From the NCBI GenBank assembly GCA_031411575.1, contig JANOBJ010000351.1, positions 1-5,158 on the forward strand: a stretch of 5,158 nucleotides of DNA. The letters are read 5' to 3'. Every line of letters starts with the position of its first letter. Within the stretch, counting starts at the first letter, position 1. The notes below the pieces were generated by a model. That model was given only the letters and a program-made list of their open reading frames with translations. It searched no databases and was not told the origin of the DNA. Of the stretch, positions 1 to 5,158 are shown in pieces. Position numbers and translations under genes: made by a program. The stretch comes from JANOBJ01 sp031411575. GTDB taxonomy: Bacteria > Pseudomonadota > Gammaproteobacteria > Burkholderiales > Burkholderiaceae_C.

Positions 1-1464
1 TCAAAAACTCGGCAGGGTCGCCAGCGACAGGCGGCCCGCCTGCGCATCGGCCGCGATCTCGTCGCGCACGGCCCAGCCGCGCAGCTTTCCGGGATTGAGC
101 AGCCCCTGCGGGTCGAACCGCATCTTGGCGGCCACCACATCGGGGTTGACCTGGCCCTGTTTGCCGTCTTCGACCTGGTACACGTGCGGGTTGGCGATGT
201 AGACGCCGTGGTCGCGGTGCATCTGCATGATCTCGTTGAGCCGCGCCTCGGTGCTGTAGCGCACCAGCTGCAAGCCGCTGCAGGTCATCAGGCCTTCCTT
301 GGTGCGGATGAATTCCAGATGCAGCAGCACCTCGTCGCCAAACAGCTTTCGCATGGCTTTGGCCTGCGCCACTTGCTGGCCGGCCTGAAAGCCGCTCTGG
401 ATGTAGGTCAGGCCCTTGTCCACCTTCAGCGCGTGCAGGGTGGTGTGGTTCCAGGTGAACTCAAGAATCGTGCGGTTGCTGGCGCGCACCTCGTCAGCCG
501 TCTTGCGCAGGGTGAGCTGGCCGCCGGCCGCGCCAATCATTTCCAGCAGCGCCGGCTCTGACGGCTCGGACACCGCCAGCAGCACCGCGTGCTCGCCGCG
601 CGGCAAGCTGGCGGCCAGCAGGCTCAGGTGGTCGGGGATGGGAGCGGCCAGAAAGGTGACGCTTTTCTTGACGATGCCCGGTGCGTTGGCCACGGTGTCG
701 GCGAAGACCAGCGCGCTGTCGAAATCGGTGAAGGTGACGATGGCTTCGAGCCACGGGTGCGCGGGCGCCAGCGCCACCTCGATCTCCAGCACCAGTCCAT
801 TGGTGCCGTACACGTGGTGCAGCAGCAGCGCCTCGGGCGCGCGCAGCTCGATCGTGCGCGGCTCGGGCTCGATGGTCATGGCCTTGATGCCGAGCACGTT
901 GCCGGTCGAGGCCAGCGGGCCGTGGTTGATCGAACCAATGCCACCAAACCCGCCGCCGTACAGCCCGCCCAGCGTCGCGCTGCGAAAGGTGCTGGGAATG
1001 CAGCGCAGCTCCCAGCCGGTACTTGGCCTGCCACCGCCAGTTGGTTCGGGCTGCTGCGTCTGCCGGTCCATTTCCATCATGCGGATGCCGGCCTGCGCGC
1101 GCGCCACGCCGCTACGGCTCCACAGCAGCTGGTTGTAGCCCGACAGATCCAGGATGATGCCGCCGTACAGCGGCGTGCACTGGCCATAGTTGCCCGTGCC
1201 GCTGCCGCGCAGGGTCAGTGGCACGCGTTCAGCGGCGCAGGCGGCCACCACCGCGCGGATCTCGTCCTCGGTCCGGGGGCGCACCACGGCGTCGGCAGCC
1301 AGGCCGGCCAGGTCGCGCTTGAGCACCGGGCTGAACCACGAAAAATCTTGCGACAGGCGCTCCACCCGCGCTTTGTCGGCAATCCAGTCCAGGGCAGACA
1401 GGCGCTCGGCGATGGCTTGGGTCTGGCGGGTGACGGTGGGGCGGTCAAAGGTATCGTGGGTCAT
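1..1464 (-). CDS. FAD-binding oxidoreductase (VAO/PCMH fold, GlcD-like)
   Basis: This is a flavin-dependent oxidoreductase of about 487 residues, probably cytoplasmic because no signal peptide is visible. The N-terminal FAD-binding domain (about residues 55-235) has the nucleotide loop RGSGTGNYGQ at 86-95, then GGIILDLSGYN. A second flavin-contact stretch, ATLGGLYGGGFGGIGSINHG, sits at 163-182, and YGTNGLVLEIEVALAP at 219-234. The C-terminal part ends with the family hallmark FDPQGLLNPGKLRGW (450-464), as in glycolate oxidase GlcD and D-lactate dehydrogenase relatives. The start chosen is ATG at 1464, which overlaps the amidohydrolase stop as ATGA. An in-frame GTG at 1479 would add five residues; neither start has a clear Shine-Dalgarno sequence. 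A Pro/Gly-rich stretch at about 136-149 looks like an insertion. This is the last gene visible in the operon. The family call is firm, but the substrate is unknown; it may oxidise an intermediate produced by the upstream deaminase or oxygenase. Confidence 0.93.
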   Translation of the reverse strand: MTHDTFDRPTVTRQTQAIAERLSALDWIADKARVERLSQDFSWFSPVLKRDLAGLAADAVVRPRTEDEIRAVVAACAAERVPLTLRGSGTGNYGQCTPLYGGIILDLSGYNQLLWSRSGVARAQAGIRMMEMDRQTQQPEPTGGGRPSTGWELRCIPSTFRSATLGGLYGGGFGGIGSINHGPLASTGNVLGIKAMTIEPEPRTIELRAPEALLLHHVYGTNGLVLEIEVALAPAHPWLEAIVTFTDFDSALVFADTVANAPGIVKKSVTFLAAPIPDHLSLLAASLPRGEHAVLLAVSEPSEPALLEMIGAAGGQLTLRKTADEVRASNRTILEFTWNHTTLHALKVDKGLTYIQSGFQAGQQVAQAKAMRKLFGDEVLLHLEFIRTKEGLMTCSGLQLVRYSTEARLNEIMQMHRDHGVYIANPHVYQVEDGKQGQVNPDVVAAKMRFDPQGLLNPGKLRGWAVRDEIAADAQAGRLSLATLPSF

Positions 1465-2894
1465 GGGGGTGATTCGCACATGTGCTGGACAAGTTGTTGC
1501 GCGTCATGGCGCAGGGCGTTCAGGTCAATGCCCGGAATCTGGTCGTCCTGCACCACGCGTTTGCCGTGCACCAGCAGCGCACGCAACTGCGGCGGGCCGC
1601 CGCTGGCCACCGGGCCGATGGCTGTGTCGTGCAGGCCCATGAAGCGGGGATGGTCGAGGCGATAAACCGCCAGATCGGCGGCCTGGCCCACCGCCACGGT
1701 GCCGATGGCGGGAAGCCCGAGCACGTGGGCGCCGCCAGCGGTGCCGATGTGCACCACGTCTTCAACCGAGATGGCGTTGGATTGCCCACCCAGCCCGTTG
1801 TCGTTGTGGCCCGGCCGCGCGCGGTGCAGCAACCAACAGGCGTGGGCCTCGCTCAGCATGTCGGCGGCTTCGTTGCTGGCCGCGCCATCCACCGCCAGCG
1901 ACACCGGCACTCCGGCCGCCAGCATCTGCGGCACCGGCGCGATGCCCGAGCCCAGCCGCGCGTTGCTTTGCGGGCAGTGCGCGATGCCCGTGCCGGTCTC
2001 GGCGCAGCGCTGGATCTCGGCTGTGTCCAGGTGCACCATGTGGGCAAACCACACATCGGGCCCGACCCATTCGTGGCGCTCGACAAACTCCATTGGCGAG
2101 CAGCCATGCACCTCGCGGCAATAGCGCACGTAGTCATACGTTTCCGACAGGTGGCTGTGCAACCGGATGCCCAGGCGCCGCGCCTCGCGCGCCAGCACCG
2201 TCAGCTCGTCCGGCGCGGCCGACCACGGCGGCGTGGTGATCGCGCTGACCACCCGCCGCATCGCGTCGGGTGCGGGGTCATGAAAGCGCTGCACATCGCG
2301 CTCGACGCCGGCCAGGAAGGTGTCGAGCGTCTCGGGTGCGGCCTCGCGTGGTGCGGGCGTGCCGAAGGTGCGGGCGCGGGTCTGGCCGCCACGGCACAGC
2401 ACAAAGCGCATGCCCAGCGCAGCCGCCTCGTCAAACACCGCCGCCGACGCGTCGTACGGCATGCCGGGATAGTAGTGGTACTGGTGGTCGGCCACGGTAG
2501 TGCAGCCCGACAGCAGCAACTCAACGAGCCCGACGCGCGCCGCCACCCGAAGCGCGCGCTCGTGGTCGAAATAGCGGCGGTACGGCACCGGGATGGTGGC
2601 CAGCCAGTCGGTCAGCGGCAGATCAATGCCTGCCGGAATGCCCTTGAGCAGGCTCTGGAACAGGTGGTGGTGGGTGTTGACCCAGCCGGGGTAGACCACG
2701 CAATCCTGCGCGTTGATGATGGCCTCGCCCGGGGCAGGCTGCAGGCGGCCGATGGCGGCAATGCGGCCGTTGACAACCCGGATGTCGCTGCCGAGCGCGC
2801 GCACGTTGTACCGGGCAGACGCCCCGCGCTCACCCGTCAGGATGGCGGCGGCGCCGCGAATCAGCCAGTTGCGGTGGTCGGCGGGTTCAGTCAC
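1461..2894 (-). CDS. Amidohydrolase, AtzA/TrzA/8-oxoguanine deaminase type
   Basis: This is a cytoplasmic metal-dependent hydrolase of 477 residues, close to the usual 440-480 for the family, and expected to deaminate an N-heterocycle such as a purine, pterin or triazine. Metal-site motifs appear in order: PGWVNTHHHLFQ (H75 and H77); LHSHLSET (metal H248 with catalytic E251, the HLxE pattern); FAHMVHLD (H285/H288); AHCPQSNARLGSGIAP (306-320); and AVDGAASNE with metal ligand D336. The N-terminal LIRGAAAILTGE and C-terminal GQAADLAVYRLDHPRFMG form the small beta domain typical of these enzymes. The overall pattern, including ELLLSGCTTVADH and HGCSP after the HLSE motif, most resembles 8-oxoguanine/isoxanthopterin-type deaminases, judged from memory rather than a search. 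The start is GTG at 2894, preceded by a strong GAGGTGA and overlapping the permease stop by 8 bases. Co-transcription with an importer supports a catabolic role. Activity on a chlorinated or alkylamino triazine cannot be excluded. Confidence 0.94.
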   Translation of the reverse strand: MTEPADHRNWLIRGAAAILTGERGASARYNVRALGSDIRVVNGRIAAIGRLQPAPGEAIINAQDCVVYPGWVNTHHHLFQSLLKGIPAGIDLPLTDWLATIPVPYRRYFDHERALRVAARVGLVELLLSGCTTVADHQYHYYPGMPYDASAAVFDEAAALGMRFVLCRGGQTRARTFGTPAPREAAPETLDTFLAGVERDVQRFHDPAPDAMRRVVSAITTPPWSAAPDELTVLAREARRLGIRLHSHLSETYDYVRYCREVHGCSPMEFVERHEWVGPDVWFAHMVHLDTAEIQRCAETGTGIAHCPQSNARLGSGIAPVPQMLAAGVPVSLAVDGAASNEAADMLSEAHACWLLHRARPGHNDNGLGGQSNAISVEDVVHIGTAGGAHVLGLPAIGTVAVGQAADLAVYRLDHPRFMGLHDTAIGPVASGGPPQLRALLVHGKRVVQDDQIPGIDLNALRHDAQQLVQHMCESPP

Positions 2895-3696
2895 TGTTCA
2901 CCTCGGACTCATGCCAGCCGCCCAGCGCCCACTGTGACAGCACCGACATCAGCGCGAACAGGCCCACGCCGGTCAGCGTGATCAACCCGAGCGCGGCGAA
3001 CATGCGCGGGATGTTGAGCTGGTAGCCCGACTGCAGGATCTGGTAGGCCAGCCCGGTGCCGGTGCCGCCGGTGCCCGCCACAAATTCCGCGACCACCGCG
3101 CCAATGAGCGCCAGCCCGCTCGAGATGCGCAGCCCGCCAAAGAAATACGGCAGGGCACTGGGCGCGCGCAGCTTGTACAGCGTCTTCCATCGGCTGGCCC
3201 GGTTCAGCCTGAAGTACGCGAGCAGGCCGGGGTTGATGCTGCGCAGCCCGAGCGTGGTGTTGGCGATGATCGGGAACAGCGCCACGATGGTCGCGCAGAT
3301 CACCAGCGACGCGGTGGAGTTCTTGACCCAGATGATGATGAGCGGCGCAATCGCCACGATCGGCGTCACCTGCAACAGCACCGCATACGGGAAGAAGGCT
3401 GTCTCCACCACGCGGTTCTGCACGAAGGCAAACGCGATCAAGGTGCCCAACAGCACCGCGCACACAAACGCCAGCAGCGTGATCTTGAGCGTGACCAGCA
3501 GCGCGCCCGACAGCAGCGCCCAGTCGGTGAAGAGTGTCTGCACCGTTATCGAGGGCGACGGCACCAGGTACACGGGGATCTCGAACAGCATCACGCCGCC
3601 TTGCCACAGCGCCAACAGCACCACCGCCACCACCAGCGGGTAAAAGATGCGCTGCATGCCGGGCCGCTGCAGCAGAGGGGCCGCCACCGCGCTCAT
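2887..3696 (-). CDS. ABC transporter permease, NitT/TauT family
   Basis: This is the inner-membrane channel subunit of a binding-protein-dependent importer, 269 residues long, the normal size for SsuC/TauC/ThiX-like permeases. About six hydrophobic segments are visible, near residues 17-38, 60-92, 100-124, 128-151, 187-208 and 232-258. The cytoplasmic coupling (EAA) loop is at about 160-190 and reads NRASRWKTLYKLRAPSALP, followed by FGGLRISSGLALIGAVVAEF, which is characteristic of this family. The loop is degenerate: AYF stands where EAA is expected and Arg166 where the conserved Gly is expected. The start is ATG at 3696, which overlaps the ATPase stop (ATGA), with GAGGTGG 4 bases upstream. 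It would act as a homodimer with the ATPase encoded immediately upstream. The specificity of this family spans nitrate, sulfonates, pyrimidines and aromatic acids; the neighbouring deaminase favours an N-heterocycle. Confidence 0.95.
   Translation of the reverse strand: MSAVAAPLLQRPGMQRIFYPLVVAVVLLALWQGGVMLFEIPVYLVPSPSITVQTLFTDWALLSGALLVTLKITLLAFVCAVLLGTLIAFAFVQNRVVETAFFPYAVLLQVTPIVAIAPLIIIWVKNSTASLVICATIVALFPIIANTTLGLRSINPGLLAYFRLNRASRWKTLYKLRAPSALPYFFGGLRISSGLALIGAVVAEFVAGTGGTGTGLAYQILQSGYQLNIPRMFAALGLITLTGVGLFALMSVLSQWALGGWHESEVNSD
2898..2904 (-). promoter_or_regulatory. Ribosome binding site for the amidohydrolase
   Basis: GAGGTGA on the minus strand lies 3 bases before the GTG start at 2894; the GAGG core is 6 bases away. 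It lies inside the last codons of the permease gene. It decides the unusual GTG start and means the deaminase can recruit ribosomes independently as well as by re-initiation at the 8-base GTGACTGA overlap. Confidence 0.8.
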
Positions 3697-4538
3697 CGGG
3701 CCACCTCTTCATCGGCGGGCGCGCCCAGCGCGCTGGCACGCATCAGGCTGTCCTGCAGGCGCTTGGCGTAGTGGCTGAAGGCGGTGGACACGCGAAAATC
3801 GGCGCCGCGCGGGTAGGGCTCGTCAATGGCCACCTCGTCCACCACGCGGCCGGGGCGGGCCGCCATCACCACCACCCGGTTGCTGAGGTACACCGCTTCG
3901 TAGATCGAATGCGTCACGAACACCACTGTCAGGTTTTTCTTTTGCCACAGGTCCAGCAGGTCGCTGTCCAGCCGGTTGCGGGTGATCTCGTCGAGCGCGC
4001 CAAACGGTTCGTCCATCAGCAGCAGCTGCGGTTCGGTGACCAACCCGCGCGCGATCGACACACGCATCTGCATGCCGCCGGAGAGTTCGCTCGGCCGGTT
4101 CTGCGCGAACTTCGCCAGGCCCACCAGCGCCAGCGCGTCGGCCACCTTGGGGTCGCTCTGGGCGGCGGGCATGTCGGCCAGTTCCAGCGGCAGGCGCACA
4201 TTGGCGTCCACCCGCGCCCAGGGCATCAGCGTGGGTTCCTGGAACACAAACGACATGCGTCGGCCAGTGGCGTCGAGCTGCGGCACCGGCTTGCGCCAGA
4301 GCAGGATGCGGCCCTCGCTCGGTTCCAGCAGGCCGGCGATCATTTTCAAGAGCGTGCTCTTGCCGCAGCCCGATGGCCCCAGCAGGGTTATGAATTCGCC
4401 GTCGCGAATGTTCAGATCGACCGGCTGCAACGCGTGGGTGCCGTTGGGGTAGGTCTTTTCGGCGGACAGCACTTCAACCGCGGGCGTGGCGCCGACGTCG
4501 GCAATGTGCTGGATCGCGGGGTGTTCCGGGGCGTTCAT
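3693..4538 (-). CDS. ABC transporter ATP-binding protein, NitT/TauT family
   Basis: This is the ATPase subunit that drives the importer, 281 residues and attached to the inner face of the membrane through the permease. All nucleotide-binding elements are intact: Walker A GPSGCGKST (54-62), Q-loop Gln100 in FVFQEPTLMPWARV, signature LSGGMQMR (152-159), Walker B LLLMDEP with Asp176 and Glu177, D-loop ALD (181-183) and switch His210 in VFVTHSIYEA. The MPW..V..N pattern after the Q-loop is typical of the SsuB/TauB/NrtD/ThiZ group. The frame is open as far as 4676, but the extra N-terminal segment is Arg/His-rich, unlike any ABC ATPase, and would overlap the oxygenase gene by more than 140 bases. 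The start chosen is ATG at 4538, which overlaps the oxygenase stop as ATGA. No clear Shine-Dalgarno sequence precedes it, so translation probably depends on coupling. Substrate specificity cannot be read from the ATPase. Confidence 0.96.
   Translation of the reverse strand: MNAPEHPAIQHIADVGATPAVEVLSAEKTYPNGTHALQPVDLNIRDGEFITLLGPSGCGKSTLLKMIAGLLEPSEGRILLWRKPVPQLDATGRRMSFVFQEPTLMPWARVDANVRLPLELADMPAAQSDPKVADALALVGLAKFAQNRPSELSGGMQMRVSIARGLVTEPQLLLMDEPFGALDEITRNRLDSDLLDLWQKKNLTVVFVTHSIYEAVYLSNRVVVMAARPGRVVDEVAIDEPYPRGADFRVSTAFSHYAKRLQDSLMRASALGAPADEEVAR
3701..3707 (-). promoter_or_regulatory. Ribosome binding site for the permease
   Basis: GAGGTGG on the minus strand lies 4 bases before the ATG at 3696; the GAGG core is 7 bases away. 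It is embedded in the 3' end of the ATPase gene. Together with the ATGA overlap it supports the permease start. Confidence 0.8.
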
Positions 4539-5158
4539 GCGGAGGCGCTGGCGATGGTGGTTTCTCGGGCTGCTGCGGGCGCGAGCACGGGCGTGGTGGT
4601 GCGCCGGTACATCTCGATCAGGTGTTCGCCCGCGGTGGTGCGGTCGTAGCGCGGCGGGTGGGCGTGGTCCACACACACGGCCAGTGGCTCCACCACCGTG
4701 TGGTAGTCCACGTCGAAGAACCAGGCCATCGAGTAGCGTTCGCGCGCGGCCTGCGGCTGCGTCACGCGGTGCAGCGTGGAGCGGTAGCGGTCATTGGTCC
4801 AGCGCGCCATCATGTCGCCCAGGTTGACGACCAAGGTGCCTGCGATCGGCGGCGCATCAATCCAGTCGCCGTCGTCGGCCAGCACCTGCAGGCCGCCAGC
4901 CGCATCCTGCGCCAGCAGCGTGATGCCGCCCCAGTCGGTATGGGCGCCGCAGCCCAGCTGGCCTTCGGGCAGCGCCGGGGGTTGCGGCGGGTAGTGCAGC
5001 AGGCGCAGCACAGGCATCGGGTCGCGCAGGCAAGTGTCAAAGTAGCGGGCGTCCAGACCCAGCCCGATGGCCAGCAAACCCATCAGTTGGCGTGACAGCC
5101 CGTCCAGCGCCGCCGCATAGGCCTGCATGGCGGAGCGAAAACCGGGTACCAGGCGTTC
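4535..5158 (-). CDS. 2-oxoglutarate/Fe(II) oxygenase, isopenicillin N synthase-like (5' part missing)
   Basis: This is the C-terminal 207 residues of a non-haem iron oxygenase; the gene continues past the right edge. The first internal Met codon is at 5128, but the frame stays open to 5158 and reads ERLVPGFRSA before it. That matches the helix expected at this point in the family, so the Met is not the start. Full-length relatives have about 300-350 residues, so roughly 100-150 are missing. Counting from the first visible codon, the iron ligands are H73 and D75 (AHTDWGGITLL) and H130 (STLHRV). The 2-oxoglutarate-binding RxS is at R141 and S143 (ERYSMAWFF). LRLLHYPP at 51-58 and VNLGDMMARWTNDRYRS at 111-127 are typical of the IPNS-like superfamily. 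The RxS motif favours 2-oxoglutarate use. The family includes thymine 7-hydroxylase-like and ethylene-forming enzymes. In this operon it may hydroxylate or dealkylate the imported compound, but the substrate is unknown. Confidence 0.93.
   Translation of the reverse strand, partial: ERLVPGFRSAMQAYAAALDGLSRQLMGLLAIGLGLDARYFDTCLRDPMPVLRLLHYPPQPPALPEGQLGCGAHTDWGGITLLAQDAAGGLQVLADDGDWIDAPPIAGTLVVNLGDMMARWTNDRYRSTLHRVTQPQAARERYSMAWFFDVDYHTVVEPLAVCVDHAHPPRYDRTTAGEHLIEMYRRTTTPVLAPAAARETTIASASA

Larger units (their letters stand above)
1..5158 (-). other. Five-gene overlapping operon (uptake and catabolism)
   Basis: The order of transcription is oxygenase, ATPase, permease, amidohydrolase, FAD oxidoreductase. 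The junction overlaps are 4 bases (4535-4538), 4 bases (3693-3696), 8 bases (2887-2894) and 4 bases (1461-1464). No non-coding stretch exists, so any promoter lies right of 5158 and any terminator left of position 1. That the genes form one transcription unit is inferred from overlap and strand. A shared role in importing and degrading one compound is a further inference from the gene content. Confidence 0.85.

Noticed and set aside
1476..1483. Short palindrome CACATGTG near the amidohydrolase/FAD gene junction
   Set aside because: It is only eight bases, lies in coding sequence, has no second copy nearby that I noticed, and is too short to call an operator.
589..1665. 358-codon plus-strand frame opposite the FAD oxidoreductase
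   Set aside because: It has no domain motifs, a low-complexity His/Gln/Ala/Arg composition, and lies entirely opposite well-supported coding sequence.
1482..2981. 499-codon open frame on the plus strand opposite the amidohydrolase
   Set aside because: The translation is rich in Arg, His, Gln and Ala with no recognisable domain, and it mirrors a gene with complete catalytic motifs. Long antisense frames are expected in GC-rich DNA.
2909..3739. 276-codon minus-strand frame overlapping the permease
   Set aside because: It is a +1/-1 shadow of the permease, Arg/Ala/His-rich with no membrane segments, whereas the competing frame has six hydrophobic segments and the family coupling loop.
3534..4649. 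371-codon plus-strand frame opposite the ATPase
   Set aside because: Composition is typical of an antisense shadow, and the opposite strand carries intact Walker A, signature and Walker B motifs.
4539..4676. N-terminal extension of the ATPase up to position 4676
   Set aside because: The 46 extra residues are Arg/His/Pro-rich and lie inside the oxygenase gene in another frame; the ATG at 4538 forms an ATGA junction matching the other genes.
5126..5128. Met codon as the start of the oxygenase
   Set aside because: The frame continues open to the window edge with family-like residues (VPGFRSA) before it, and a start here would remove the N-terminal part of the double-stranded beta-helix protein.

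Overview
The window comes from a bacterial chromosome or large replicon. It is visibly GC-rich and almost every third codon position is G or C. Base composition, protein style and gene packing suggest a proteobacterium, most likely a Burkholderiales/Comamonadaceae-type organism. That placement is an inference from general appearance; no marker gene is present.

All five genes lie on the minus strand and form one tight block, so transcription runs from the right edge to the left edge. In transcription order they are: (1) an Fe(II)/2-oxoglutarate oxygenase of the isopenicillin N synthase-like family, missing its 5' part at the right edge (4535-5158); (2) an ABC transporter ATPase of the nitrate/taurine/pyrimidine (NitT/TauT) type (3693-4538); (3) its membrane permease (2887-3696); (4) an amidohydrolase of the AtzA/TrzA/8-oxoguanine-deaminase type (1461-2894); (5) a VAO/GlcD-type FAD-dependent oxidoreductase (1-1464), whose stop codon is at the left edge. 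Every gene overlaps the next by 4 or 8 bases (three ATGA junctions and one GTGACTGA junction). There is therefore no intergenic DNA and no room for internal promoters or terminators. The block reads as a single translationally coupled operon whose promoter lies beyond the right edge.

Taken together, the genes look like an uptake-and-catabolism module for a small nitrogen-containing heterocycle such as a purine, pyrimidine, pterin or triazine-like compound. The transporter would import the compound, the amidohydrolase would deaminate or hydrolyse it, and the two oxidative enzymes (2-oxoglutarate oxygenase and flavoprotein) would oxidise it or its side chain. The enzyme families are clear from motifs. 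The substrate and the order of steps are inferred. The periplasmic substrate-binding protein that this importer needs is not in the window.

No RNA genes, CRISPR arrays, insertion sequences, repeats or origins were seen. The long plus-strand open frames are GC-rich antisense shadows of the five genes.
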